Assembly: GCF_902499335.1 (NCBI RefSeq)
Contig: NZ_CABVQK010000007.1
Location: forward strand, 372,001-436,000
Length of the DNA stretch: 64,000 bases
Direction: 5' to 3'
From: Burkholderia lata
Lineage (GTDB): Bacteria > Pseudomonadota > Gammaproteobacteria > Burkholderiales > Burkholderiaceae
Positions 8,242 through 17,709 of this stretch are shown in pieces. The notes beneath the pieces were generated by a model, which searched no databases, had not been told where the DNA came from, and saw only the letters and a list, made by a program, of their open reading frames with translations. The translations under genes and the position numbers were made by a program. The first letter of the stretch is position 1, and each line of letters starts with the position of its first letter.

Positions 8242-8693
8242 TGCGCGACCCGTCCGCGCCGTTCAGGATCGCCGCCGCGCGTGGCGCGCTCGATGCGGGC
8301 GCGTGGGCGATCGCGGCCGCGCTGGCCGCGGCCGGCGCGGGCTGGTGGATTGCGTCGGGCTGGGCGCCGGCGACGATCGCCCGCGTGCTGCTGGCCGTCG
8401 TCAGTACCGGGTCGGGGATCGCGGCGCTATGGTATGCGGTGCGGATCGAGATCGATCGCCGGCTGTTCGCCGCGCTCGCGCGCGCGGCGGCAGGCGACGC
8501 ATCGGTCGACGACGGGCTCGCGGCGCTTGACCGCGCACTCGCCGATCTCGGCTGGATCGACGCATCGAAGGCCGGACGCGCGCTCGACGCGCGCGTGCGC
8601 GGCGCGGTCGGGTTGTGCCGGGCCGGTGTGCTCGTCGCGATCGTGCAATGGCTCGTGGTCGGGCTCGCGATCGCCGTTCCGCAGATCGGCTAG
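8241..8693 (+). CDS. Small membrane protein ending the ynb-like operon
   Basis: 150 residues with two hydrophobic pairs (about 16-40 and 45-68) and a final hydrophobic segment at about 127-147, separated by a soluble helical stretch. I do not recognise a family. Its ATG overlaps the stop of the PAP2-phosphatase gene (TGATG), so it is translationally coupled and probably part of the same membrane system. Confidence 0.75.
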   Translation: MRDPSAPFRIAAARGALDAGAWAIAAALAAAGAGWWIASGWAPATIARVLLAVVSTGSGIAALWYAVRIEIDRRLFAALARAAAGDASVDDGLAALDRALADLGWIDASKAGRALDARVRGAVGLCRAGVLVAIVQWLVVGLAIAVPQIG

Positions 8694-8774
8694 CACCTGG
8701 TCAAGCCGGCCGCGGGCGGTTGAGCGGGGCATTCCACCCGTCGGTCCGTCAAGGAAACTGCCTTCGAGTACGCG

Positions 8775-9797
8775 TTACGCGTGCGCTATCCGCTGCGAGC
8801 GCGTGCGCTTCACTTCATACATCGCCTGGTCCGCATGCTCGATCAGCGCGTTCATGTCGGTGCCGTCGTCGGGCAGCAGCGCGATCCCGACGCTGACGCC
8901 GAGCTGCATCGGGCGCCCCTCGAATTCGAACGGTTCACTGACCTGGCGCGCGAGCCGCGTGCTTTGCGCATGCGCATCGTCGCGGTTGCCGATGTTCGGC
9001 AGGATCACCGCGAATTCGTCGCCGCCGATGCGCGCAACCGTGTCCGAGCGCCGTACCGCCCCCTGCATCCGCGTGGCGATCTCGCGCAGCGCCGCGTCGC
9101 CCGCACGATGGCCGAACCCGTCGTTGATCGGCTTCAGCCCGTCCATGTCGATGTTGAGAATGCCGAGCCGGCCGTTCGCGCGCAGCGTCGTGTGCATCGA
9201 CTGCCGCAGGCGGTCGTAGAACAGCGCGCGGTTCGGCAGGCCCGTGAGCGCGTCGTGCGTCGCGCGCAGGTACAGTTCGTTCGCCTCGTTGCGCGCCGCG
9301 TGAAACATTGCGGCGGCGATCAGGTCGGCCGTCAGCCGCAGCGTGCCGGCGTCGGCTTGCGAAAAGCCGTCGACTTCCGGCGACATCACCTTCAGCACGC
9401 CGACCGTGGTGTCGGCATGGGTGAGCGGCATCACGAGCATCGAGCGCAGGCCGACCCGCCGGCATGCGTCGCGATCGACGCGCGAGTCGGTTTCCGAGTC
9501 GGTGCAGTGCAGCAGCTCGCCTTGCTGCACGCACAGGCCCGACAGGCTGCCCGAGCGCCGCAGCCGCAGGCCCAGCATCCCGGCGGCCGTGCCCGATGCG
9601 GCGCGGTACACCATGTCGTCGCCCTCGGCGAATTCGACCGCGGCGGCGCTCGCGCCGGTGAGCTGCGGCACCTGTTCAGCCACATAGGCCATCACGCTGC
9701 CCAGGTCGAGGCCGAGTTTCGCGATCTCGGTCTGCGCGGCGATGATGCGCAGCAGCGTATCGGGGGACGGAGTGGCAGTGTCGACGATTTGATTCAA
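8775..9797 (-). CDS. Diguanylate cyclase with N-terminal GAF-like sensor (GGDEF)
   Basis: 340 residues making c-di-GMP from two GTP. The first 170 residues look like a GAF domain (AYVAEQVPQLTGAS ... LRSMLVMPL). The GGDEF domain follows with DALTGLPNRALF, an intact RIGGDEF active site and the RxxD inhibitory site (R-R-S-D) five residues before it, so product inhibition is expected. I chose the TTG at 9797 (reading N-Q-I-V-D next). An ATG at 9974 would add 59 Arg/Pro-rich residues unlike a protein N-terminus. It is divergent from the cellulose operon, whose BcsA and BcsE read c-di-GMP, so it is probably a local supplier. Confidence 0.88.
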   Translation of the reverse strand: MNQIVDTATPSPDTLLRIIAAQTEIAKLGLDLGSVMAYVAEQVPQLTGASAAAVEFAEGDDMVYRAASGTAAGMLGLRLRRSGSLSGLCVQQGELLHCTDSETDSRVDRDACRRVGLRSMLVMPLTHADTTVGVLKVMSPEVDGFSQADAGTLRLTADLIAAAMFHAARNEANELYLRATHDALTGLPNRALFYDRLRQSMHTTLRANGRLGILNIDMDGLKPINDGFGHRAGDAALREIATRMQGAVRRSDTVARIGGDEFAVILPNIGNRDDAHAQSTRLARQVSEPFEFEGRPMQLGVSVGIALLPDDGTDMNALIEHADQAMYEVKRTRSQRIAHA

Positions 9798-10279
9798 GTC
9801 AGTTTTCCGTGAAAGAAAGCACGTCCGGCGAGGCGGGATTGCGGTAGCATACGCGCCGCCTCGCGGCAGCGCGTTCCGGCGGGGCGGTCTGCAACGGACC
9901 GCCGCCGGCCGACCGTGCCGCGCCGGCAGTATGCCGTTCGGCCTGCCGGGCGACAACGGCGCAATTCTTACCATTCATCCCTCTCGCGCAGCATTTCCGA
10001 CCGGATTGAGTTTTTTTTCGTCTCATCGTCGCGAATCGGGGTAAGTTTTGTCCTGTTTTTGAGATAGTGTGACGAATGGGCGTGCGCCAGTGCCAGGCGC
10101 GCGTAGCACGATGACGCGCGATTAAAGAAATCGCCGCATTGTTTCGATAAATGAGTCAGGCCAGTTCGATTTATATGAGGGGAAGCAGTGGGGATGTTCA
10201 CTCACGGGCATAGCTGCTTTGCGCGCATCGGCTTCGATGCGACAGATGACCGGATGATCCTGACGAAACGGAGCGGCGC
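9798..10279. promoter_or_regulatory. Divergent control region between the diguanylate cyclase and the cellulose operon (482 bp)
   Basis: No gene I can support. Two AT-rich stretches (about 10008-10072 and 10118-10185) stand out and should hold the bcs promoter. A TGTGA half-site of the CRP/FNR type lies at 10068-10072 without a convincing second arm. In B. cenocepacia a CRP/FNR-family c-di-GMP effector (Bcam1349) has been reported to act on cellulose genes, so this is where I would look for its site. The bcsB start at 10280 has GGAG six bases upstream. Confidence 0.45.
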
Positions 10280-12592
10280 ATGAAGCCGGCCGTGTCGCTG
10301 CTCGTCCTGTCGGCCGCGATGGCCGGCGCTTTTCATGCAGCCGTACTGTCGGCCGCGCCGATGCCGGCCGTGCCGGCCGCTGCGGCGGCGTCCGGCGCTG
10401 CGCCGGTGCCGGTGCCCGCGGCCGCGCCTGCGGCGGCCAGCGCGGCCGCAGCCGGCCTGCCGGCAACGACGGTGCACCTGCCGTTCGCGTCGCTCGGTGC
10501 GTTCGATCCGCTGCGCCTGCGCGGCGCCGACGACGCGCGCACGATCAATGCGGGCGTGCGGCTCGACCGCGTGGTCACCGGCGCGCGGCTGCGCCTGACC
10601 TACGCGTATTCGCCGTCGCTGGTGTTCCCGATGTCGCACCTGAAGGTGTCGGTGAACGGCGAGGTGATCGCGACCGTCCCGTTCGACGCCGCACAGGCGG
10701 GCCGCACGGTCACGCAGGAAATCCCGATCGATCCGCGCTACTTCTCGGATTTCAACCAGATCGGCCTGCGCCTGATCGCGCATTACACGCTCGACCATTG
10801 CGAGGATCCGTCGAACTCGGCGCTGTGGGCCGACGTGAGCCCGAAGAGCGAGCTGATCCTCGACGAATCGCCGGTGCGCCTGCCGAACGATCTCGCGCTG
10901 CTGCCCGCGCCATTCTTTGACCGGCGCGACAACGGCCGCGTGCGGCTGCCGTTCGTGCTGCCGGCGTCGCCCGATTCGGCGACGCTGCGCAGCGCGGGCG
11001 TGCTCGCATCGTGGTTCGGCGCGCTGGCCGACTACCGGCATGCGCGGTTCCCGGTGTCGACCGGGCTGCCGGCCGACGACCAGGCGGTCGTGATCGGCAC
11101 GGCCGCGACGCTGCCGGCCGGACTCGCGCTGCCGTCGATCAACGGCCCGCTGCTCGCGGTGGCCGACAACCCGGCGGCGCCGGGGCGCAAGCTGCTCGTC
11201 GTCACGGGCCGCACGGCGGCCGAGGTCGACGATGCGGTCGCGACGCTCGTGCTCGGCCGCGTGGCGCTGTCGGGGCCGGCGGCGACGGTCGCGCACGTCG
11301 ATCTCGGCGCGCCGCGCAAGCCGTACGACGCGCCGCGCTGGCTGCCCGTGAACCGGCCGATCGCGTTCCGCGAGCTCGTGTCCGATACGCGCGATCTGGA
11401 AGTGCGCGGCACGACGCCCGACGCGATCCGCCTGAACCTGCGCGTGCCGGCCGATCTGCATTCGTGGAACGGCGCAGGCGTGCCGATCACGCTGCGCTAC
11501 CGCTACACGGCGCCGACGGTGCAGGACAACTCGACGCTCGCCGTCGAGATCAACGAACAGCTCGTGAAGTCGTACCGCCTCGGGCCGGCTCAAGCCGAGG
11601 ATGCGCACGGCCGGATGCAGCTGCCGTTGCTGTCGGTGCCCGAAGGGCGCGTGACGAGCGACGTCGACATCCCGGCGTTCCGGGTCGGCAGCGGCAACCA
11701 GTTGCAGTTCCGCTTCACGCTCGACTCGCAGAAGACGGGCCTGTGCTCGAGCACGGCGACCGAGCCGCAGCGTGCGGCGATCGATCCCGATTCGACCATC
11801 GACTTCTCGCACTTCGTCCATTACGCGCAATTGCCGAACCTCGCGTTCTTCGCGAACAGCGGCTTCCCGTTCACGCGCTTCGCCGACCTGTCGCAGACGG
11901 CCGTCGTGATGCCTGACCGGCCGTCGCCGCAGGAGCTCGAGGCCTACCTGACGATGCTCGGCCACATGGGCGAATGGACCGGCTTCCCGGCGCTGCGCGT
12001 GCAGGTCGCACGGCCCGGCGACGTCGCCGCGCTGTCGGGCAGCAAGGATCTGCTCGTGATCGACGGCTCGCCCGCGTCGCCGCTGCTCGCGCACTGGCGC
12101 TCGGCGCTGCCGCTCGTGATCGGCGAGCAGGGCGGCGCGGGAGGCGAAGGCGCCGCGCGCGTCGCGTTCTCGGTGAAGGAGCGCTGGCGCAACGGCGTCG
12201 GCCTGACCGAAGGCGGCGCGCATATCGAGCAGACGGGCTCGCTCGCGGCGCTCGCCGGGTTCGAGCTGCCGGGCAGCCGGGGGCGCAGCGTCGTCGCGCT
12301 GACGGCGACGGACCAGCCGCGCCTCGGCGATCTGCTCAACGTGTTCGAGAACGCCGGGCTCGTGTCGCAGCTGCAGGGCGACCTTGCGCTGGTGCGGCCG
12401 GGGCAGGTCGACAGCCTGCGCGTCGGCGAGCCGTATGTGGTCGGTTTCGTGCCGTGGTATGCGCGCGTCTGGACGCAAGCGGCGCGGCACCCGGTCGTGC
12501 TCGGCGCGGTCGGCGTCGTCGCGGGGCTGCTGCTCGCGCTCGGCGTGTTCAGCGTGCTGCAGAGAATCGCCGCGCGTCGACGGGGGATGTAA
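10280..12592 (+). CDS. bcsB: Cellulose synthase periplasmic subunit BcsB
   Basis: 770 residues; BcsB binds the emerging glucan in the periplasm and anchors next to BcsA in the inner membrane. Visible: signal peptide (about 1-27), a long Ala/Pro/Val linker, paired jelly-roll carbohydrate-binding and flavodoxin-like domains, and a single C-terminal transmembrane helix (about 737-760) ending in a basic tail. Typical segments are SLVFPMSHLKVSVNG, LTLDHCEDP-like YTLDHCEDPSNSALWADVSP and VPWYARVW near the end. It opens the operon here although bcsA usually precedes bcsB. The bcsZ ATG lies three bases after its stop. Confidence 0.93.
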   Translation: MKPAVSLLVLSAAMAGAFHAAVLSAAPMPAVPAAAAASGAAPVPVPAAAPAAASAAAAGLPATTVHLPFASLGAFDPLRLRGADDARTINAGVRLDRVVTGARLRLTYAYSPSLVFPMSHLKVSVNGEVIATVPFDAAQAGRTVTQEIPIDPRYFSDFNQIGLRLIAHYTLDHCEDPSNSALWADVSPKSELILDESPVRLPNDLALLPAPFFDRRDNGRVRLPFVLPASPDSATLRSAGVLASWFGALADYRHARFPVSTGLPADDQAVVIGTAATLPAGLALPSINGPLLAVADNPAAPGRKLLVVTGRTAAEVDDAVATLVLGRVALSGPAATVAHVDLGAPRKPYDAPRWLPVNRPIAFRELVSDTRDLEVRGTTPDAIRLNLRVPADLHSWNGAGVPITLRYRYTAPTVQDNSTLAVEINEQLVKSYRLGPAQAEDAHGRMQLPLLSVPEGRVTSDVDIPAFRVGSGNQLQFRFTLDSQKTGLCSSTATEPQRAAIDPDSTIDFSHFVHYAQLPNLAFFANSGFPFTRFADLSQTAVVMPDRPSPQELEAYLTMLGHMGEWTGFPALRVQVARPGDVAALSGSKDLLVIDGSPASPLLAHWRSALPLVIGEQGGAGGEGAARVAFSVKERWRNGVGLTEGGAHIEQTGSLAALAGFELPGSRGRSVVALTATDQPRLGDLLNVFENAGLVSQLQGDLALVRPGQVDSLRVGEPYVVGFVPWYARVWTQAARHPVVLGAVGVVAGLLLALGVFSVLQRIAARRRGM

Positions 12593-12595
12593 CGG

Positions 12596-13825
12596 ATGGC
12601 GCGGGCAATGGCGAAGCGACGGACCACGCGGCCGGCGCGGCGCGTCGGCGCGGCACTCGCGCTGGCGGTTGCGGTGACGTGCGCGGCGGCCGGCATGGCC
12701 ACGCGCGCGCAGGCCGCGGGAACCGCTGGGGCCGACGCGGCCGACGCGGGATGCGGCGCGGCGTGGCCGCGCTGGGATGCGTTCAAGCGCGATTTCATCT
12801 CGGCCGACGGCCGCGTGATCGACGTCGGCTCGGCCGATTCGCGCACGGTGTCGGAGGGGCAGGCGTATGGACTTTTCTTCGCGCTGGTCGCGAACGACCG
12901 GCGCATGTTCGACACGATCCTCGCATGGACCGAGAACAATCTCGCGCAGGGCGACCTGAGCGCGCATCTGCCGGCGTGGCTGTGGGGCCGTGCGCCCGAC
13001 GGCGCGTGGCGCGTGCTCGACGCGAACGCGGCGTCGGATGCCGACCTGTGGATCGCGTATGCGCTCGTCGAGGCCGGGCGGCTGTGGCACGAGCGCAGCT
13101 ATACGGCACGCGGCGCGCTACTCGCGAAGCGCGTGCTCGACACCGAGACGGCGACCGTGCCCGGCCTGGGCCTCACGCTGCTGCCCGGGCCGACGGGGTT
13201 CAAGCTGGCCGACGGCCAGTGGCGCGTGAATCCGAGCTATTCGCCGCCGCAGGTGATCCGCGCGCTCGGCGCGCGCCTGCCCGACGACCAGCGCTGGGCC
13301 GCGCTCGTCGCCAGCACCGGTCGCGTGCTGCTCGACACCGCACCGAAAGGCTTCTCGCCCGACTGGGCGCTGTATCGCGCCGGCACCGGTTTCGGGCCCG
13401 ATCGCGACACGCATGCGGAGAGCGCGTACAACGCGATTCGCGTGTATCTGTGGGCCGGCATGCTCGACCGCGCCGATCCGCTCGCCGCGCCGTTGCTCGC
13501 GCGGTTTGCACCTTTCGCCGACTACATCGCCGCGCATGGCGCGCCGCCGGAGAAGGTCGATACGACGACGGGCGTCGCGGGGCCGAACGACGGCAACGGC
13601 GGCTTCTCGGCGGCGGCCGTGCCGTTCCTCGACGCGCGCGGCCAGCGCGCGCTCGCGGATGCGCAGGCGGCCCGCGTCGATACGCTCGCGCGCCAGTCGG
13701 CGCCCGGTTACTACACGAGCGTGCTGACGTTGTTCGGGCTCGGCTGGCGCGACGGCCGCTACCGGTTCGGTGCGGACGGCACGCTCGACGCCCGCTGGGG
13801 AGGCCGCTCGTGCGCCGCCCGCTGA
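12596..13825 (+). CDS. bcsZ: Periplasmic endo-1,4-beta-glucanase of cellulose synthesis (GH8)
   Basis: 409 residues, a family-8 endoglucanase that edits nascent cellulose in the periplasm. A signal peptide of about 41 residues ends near A-Q-A-A. The GH8 core has TVSEGQAYG, with E87 the expected general acid, and ASDADLWIAYAL with the second acidic residue; PNDGNGGFSAAAVPF follows further on. The length is a little above E. coli BcsZ. The bcsC GTG start lies 16 bases inside its 3' end. Confidence 0.93.
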   Translation: MARAMAKRRTTRPARRVGAALALAVAVTCAAAGMATRAQAAGTAGADAADAGCGAAWPRWDAFKRDFISADGRVIDVGSADSRTVSEGQAYGLFFALVANDRRMFDTILAWTENNLAQGDLSAHLPAWLWGRAPDGAWRVLDANAASDADLWIAYALVEAGRLWHERSYTARGALLAKRVLDTETATVPGLGLTLLPGPTGFKLADGQWRVNPSYSPPQVIRALGARLPDDQRWAALVASTGRVLLDTAPKGFSPDWALYRAGTGFGPDRDTHAESAYNAIRVYLWAGMLDRADPLAAPLLARFAPFADYIAAHGAPPEKVDTTTGVAGPNDGNGGFSAAAVPFLDARGQRALADAQAARVDTLARQSAPGYYTSVLTLFGLGWRDGRYRFGADGTLDARWGGRSCAAR

Positions 13826-16800
13826 AGCGCGCCGCGCCGCACGTCGCGGGATTCGCGTGGCTCGCGTCGTCGGTGTGCGCGGCGGCGCCGGGCACCGCAT
13901 CGGACGCGACGGTGGCAAACGCTGCGACCTTGGCGACCTCGGCGACCTCTGCGTCCGCCGATGCGCAGCGTCAGCTCGACACCGCGCGGATGTGGGGCGT
14001 CAAGCATCGCGACGACCTCGCGCGCGACGCGCTGCGCAAGGGGCTGCTGATCGCGCCGGGCGATCCCGACCTGCTGGCCGAACAGGTGCGCGTGCTGCTG
14101 CGGCTCGGTGACGCGAAAGGCGCGCAGGCGTCGCTCGCGCGCCTGCAGGCGCAATCGCCGAATGCACCCGCCACGCGGCGGGTGGCTGACGAGTACCGCG
14201 TCGCGACGAGCGGGCGCGGCGAGATGGCGCAGATTCGTTTGCTCGCGCGCAGCGGCCGCTCGGACGAGGCGGCCCGGCGGATCGTCGCGCTGTTTCCGAA
14301 CGGCGCGCCGGAGGGCGCGCTCGGCGCCGAGTATTACCAGATCGTGTCGAATGCGCCGGGCGGGCGCGAGCCGGCGATCGTCGCACTGCGCCGCGCGGTC
14401 GCGGCCGACCCGCAGGACACGAGCGCGACGATGGCGCTCGCACGGCTCTTGAACCAGCGCGCCGACACGCGGCCGGAGGCAAACCGGATCGCCTGGGCGC
14501 TCGCGAAGCGCGCCGACGCCGACCATACGGAGGCAATGGCGCTGTGGCGGCGCGTGCTGCAGTCGGCCGGCAACGATCCCGCGTATCTCGACGCGTTGCA
14601 TGCGTATCTCGCGCTCGTGCCGGACGATACCGAATTCGTCGACCGTGTCGCGGCACTGGATCGCCAGCGCGACGCGCAGCGCCAGCTCGAACGCAATCCC
14701 GACTACATCGCGCAGCAGCGCGGCCTGCAGGCGCTCGCGCGCGGCGACCTGGCCGGCGCCGATCCGCTGCTTGCGCGTGCCGCGCGAGCGCGCGCGGACG
14801 ACGCCGACGCGGTCGGCGGGCTCGGCCTGCTGCGCCTGCGTGAAGGGCGGCACGACGAAGCGCGCGCGCTGTTCACGCGCGCGGCGGCGCTTGCGACCGA
14901 CCAGCGCGGCAAATGGCAGAGCCTCGCGCGCACCGCACAGTTTTGGGGGCTGCTCGCGCAAGGCCGCGCGGCGGCGGCCGCGGGACGTCCGCAGGACGCG
15001 GAGCGCGCAGCCCGTGCGGCACTCGCGATGCAGCCGGACAGCCCGGACGCGAAGCTGCAGCTCGCCGATGCGTTGCTCGCGCAGCGCGACTGGGCGCGCG
15101 CGGAGCCGTTGCTGCGCGAGCTGCTGGCCGCGCGTCCGCCGAGCCTCGCGGCTGTGCGCGGTACGGCCACGCTGTATGAGAACACCGGCCGCGCGGACAG
15201 GATCGGCCCGCTGCTCGACGCGCTGCAAGGCCGTGTGACGGGCCGTGACGATCGGCGCGCACTCGATGGCCTGCGTGCCGACCTGCTTGCGGACCAGGCG
15301 CGCGCGCTGGCGGACAAGGGCGAACGCGGGCCCGCCGCGCAGCGCTACGAGGCGGCCGTGCGCGCGGCGCCCGACGCGGCGTGGACGCGCTTCGCGCTCG
15401 CGCGCCTCTATCGCGACATGGGGCTGCCGCAGCTCGGCCGCACGGTGATGGACGACGGCATCGCGCAGGGCGCGACGCCCGAGATGCGTTATGCGACCGC
15501 GCTGTACCGCAATTCGCTCGACGATGTGGCGGGTGCGCAGGCCGCGCTCGCGCCGGTCGACGACGCGCACCGTTCGGACGGGATGCGCGCACTCGCGCGC
15601 AAGCTCGACGCGGAACGCGCGCTGGCCGATGCACGCGGCGCGCTCGCGCGCGGCGACCGCACCGCGTTTGCCGCTTCACTCGCGCAGGCGCAGGCGAGTG
15701 CGCCGGACGATCCCGACATGCTCGCCGCGATCGGCGCGCAGTGGATCGACGCGGGCGAACCGGACCGCGGCCTCGCGCCGTTGCACGACTGGATCGCCGC
15801 GCACCCGCGCGAAGCCGATGCGGACGTGCGGCTGCGCTATGGCGACCTGCTCGGCAGTGCGGAGCGCGACGACGCGCTCGTCGCGTGGCTCGACACGCTG
15901 CGCCGGGAACCGTCGCTGACGCCCGCGCAGACGGCGAGGATCGAGGACCAGTCGCTGCGGCTCGTGTTGCGGCGGACGGACGAGGCGATCGCGCAGCAGG
16001 ATTACGTGGAAGCGCGCAAGCGGCTCGATCGTGCGAGCCCGGCCGGCCGCGCGGACAAGCGCTATGCGCTCGAACTGGCCGATCTCGAACGCGCGCAGGG
16101 CCATTACGACGCGGCGCGCGCCGCGCTTGCGCCGGTCGTCGCGCGCACGCCGGACGATGCCGATACGCAGCTTGCGCTGGCCCGCATCGACGAAGACAGC
16201 GGCAACCGCGCGGCCGCGCTCGCGCGTGTGCAGGCGGTGCTCGCGCGCACGCCGGACGACGACGTCGATACGCAACTGTCGGCGGTGCGTCGCCTGAATG
16301 CGTTGCGCCGCCCGGACGAAGCCGTGCAGGTGACCGACCGGCTGCATGCCGCGTATCCGGCGCGCGCCGACGTGACGGTCGCGGCCGGGCGCGTGGCCGA
16401 GGCGCAGGGCCGCTATGACGACGCGGCGTCGCTGTACCGGTTGTCGCAGTCGCAGGAACGCGCGACGGGTGTGAGCCCGGGCCGCGACGGGCTCACACCC
16501 GCGCAGGCCGCGTTCGCGGATCTCGAGCAGCGGCGCAATCCCGAGATCGAGACCGGCTGGACGCCCGCGTACAAGTCGGGCGACGAAGGCATCTCGTCGT
16601 ACCGTGCGCAGCAGGTGCCGATCTACATGCAGATGCCGATCCGTTACGACGGACACGTGTTTGCGCAGATCGACACCGTGCATCTGGATCCGGGCACGCT
16701 CGACACGAGCAACCCGAACGCGTATTCGCTCAGTACGTTCGGCAGCTACGCGGCGCTCAAGGCGCAGAACGCGCTGACGCCCGCCGCGATCGCGAATCCG

Positions 16801-17700
16801 CCGGGCTCGCTGCACCAGACGGCCACGGGCGTCGCGCTCGGCGCCGGCTATCTGACGGACGCATGGCGCTTCGACGTCGGTACGTCGCCGCTCGGCTTTC
16901 CGGTGCATTACCTCGTCGGCGGCGTGCGCTATCGCTTCGACGCGGGCCCGGCCAGTTTCTCGGTGAACGCGTCGCGGCGGCCGGAAACGAGCAGCGTGCT
17001 GTCGTACTCGGGGATGCGCGACCCGTGGACGGGCGCGGTCTGGGGCGGCGTGCGCCGCGACGGCGTGAACCTGCGCGCGTCGGTCGACGTCGGCCGCACG
17101 AACCTGTTCGCGGAACTCGGCGCGGGCGTGCTGTCCGGCCGCAACGTCGAACGCAACGCGGAAGTCACGCTGCGCACCGGCTTCACGGTGCCCGTGTACG
17201 AGCGCGCGACGATGAGGGTCAGCACCGGGCTCGTCGGCAACGCGTGGCACTACGCGCAGAACCTGCGCTACTACACGTACGGGCAGGGCGGTTACTACAG
17301 CCCGCAGCGCTACCTGTCGCTCGGCGTGCCGATCGAATGGGCGGGGCGGCACGATGCGCTGTCGTGGGACCTGACCGTCACGGGCGGGATTTCGAACAGC
17401 TACGAGAAGGATTCGCTGTATTACCCGATGTCCTCGGACCAGCGGGCCGCGCAAGTGGCGGCCGGGTTCGTGTACGCGGGCAGCTCGACGCGCGGCGTGT
17501 CGTTCTCGTACGGCGTCAACGGGATCGTCGAGTACCGCGTGAACCCGCACCTGAGCGTCGGCGCGCAGCTGCACGTCGACCGGTCGCACGACTATGCGCC
17601 GAGTTCGGCGCTCGTGTACCTGCGCTATGCGTTCGACGCGCGCGCGCAACGCAGCTGGCTCGTCACGCCGACGCCGGTGCGGCTTTATTCGGATTACTAG
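13810..17700 (+). CDS. bcsC: Cellulose export outer membrane protein BcsC (TPR scaffold plus porin)
   Basis: 1296 residues. A signal peptide is readable from the GTG at 13810 (basic start, then hydrophobic core to V-C-A-A-A-P). The middle 850 residues are helical TPR-type repeats rich in Ala/Arg/Asp, which line the periplasm and bind peptidoglycan and the synthase. The C-terminal 400 residues are the BcsC beta-barrel, starting around GLTPAQAAFADLEQRRNPEIE and running through many alternating strands to a terminal YSDY. E. coli BcsC has 1157 residues, so this one probably has extra TPR units. The frame stays open far upstream, but only this start leaves a signal peptide; it overlaps bcsZ by 16 bp. 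Confidence 0.9.
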   Translation: MRRPLKRAAPHVAGFAWLASSVCAAAPGTASDATVANAATLATSATSASADAQRQLDTARMWGVKHRDDLARDALRKGLLIAPGDPDLLAEQVRVLLRLGDAKGAQASLARLQAQSPNAPATRRVADEYRVATSGRGEMAQIRLLARSGRSDEAARRIVALFPNGAPEGALGAEYYQIVSNAPGGREPAIVALRRAVAADPQDTSATMALARLLNQRADTRPEANRIAWALAKRADADHTEAMALWRRVLQSAGNDPAYLDALHAYLALVPDDTEFVDRVAALDRQRDAQRQLERNPDYIAQQRGLQALARGDLAGADPLLARAARARADDADAVGGLGLLRLREGRHDEARALFTRAAALATDQRGKWQSLARTAQFWGLLAQGRAAAAAGRPQDAERAARAALAMQPDSPDAKLQLADALLAQRDWARAEPLLRELLAARPPSLAAVRGTATLYENTGRADRIGPLLDALQGRVTGRDDRRALDGLRADLLADQARALADKGERGPAAQRYEAAVRAAPDAAWTRFALARLYRDMGLPQLGRTVMDDGIAQGATPEMRYATALYRNSLDDVAGAQAALAPVDDAHRSDGMRALARKLDAERALADARGALARGDRTAFAASLAQAQASAPDDPDMLAAIGAQWIDAGEPDRGLAPLHDWIAAHPREADADVRLRYGDLLGSAERDDALVAWLDTLRREPSLTPAQTARIEDQSLRLVLRRTDEAIAQQDYVEARKRLDRASPAGRADKRYALELADLERAQGHYDAARAALAPVVARTPDDADTQLALARIDEDSGNRAAALARVQAVLARTPDDDVDTQLSAVRRLNALRRPDEAVQVTDRLHAAYPARADVTVAAGRVAEAQGRYDDAASLYRLSQSQERATGVSPGRDGLTPAQAAFADLEQRRNPEIETGWTPAYKSGDEGISSYRAQQVPIYMQMPIRYDGHVFAQIDTVHLDPGTLDTSNPNAYSLSTFGSYAALKAQNALTPAAIANPPGSLHQTATGVALGAGYLTDAWRFDVGTSPLGFPVHYLVGGVRYRFDAGPASFSVNASRRPETSSVLSYSGMRDPWTGAVWGGVRRDGVNLRASVDVGRTNLFAELGAGVLSGRNVERNAEVTLRTGFTVPVYERATMRVSTGLVGNAWHYAQNLRYYTYGQGGYYSPQRYLSLGVPIEWAGRHDALSWDLTVTGGISNSYEKDSLYYPMSSDQRAAQVAAGFVYAGSSTRGVSFSYGVNGIVEYRVNPHLSVGAQLHVDRSHDYAPSSALVYLRYAFDARAQRSWLVTPTPVRLYSDY

Positions 17701-17709
17701 GGGAACGCC

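Noticed and set aside
10068..10072. CRP/FNR site in the cellulose promoter
   Set aside because: Only the TGTGA half is present; no second arm at the right spacing, so it is not listed as a site.
9968..10201. 77-codon minus-strand frame in the cellulose control region
   Set aside because: No recognisable domain, no good RBS, and it lies across the AT-rich promoter stretch; best read as chance.
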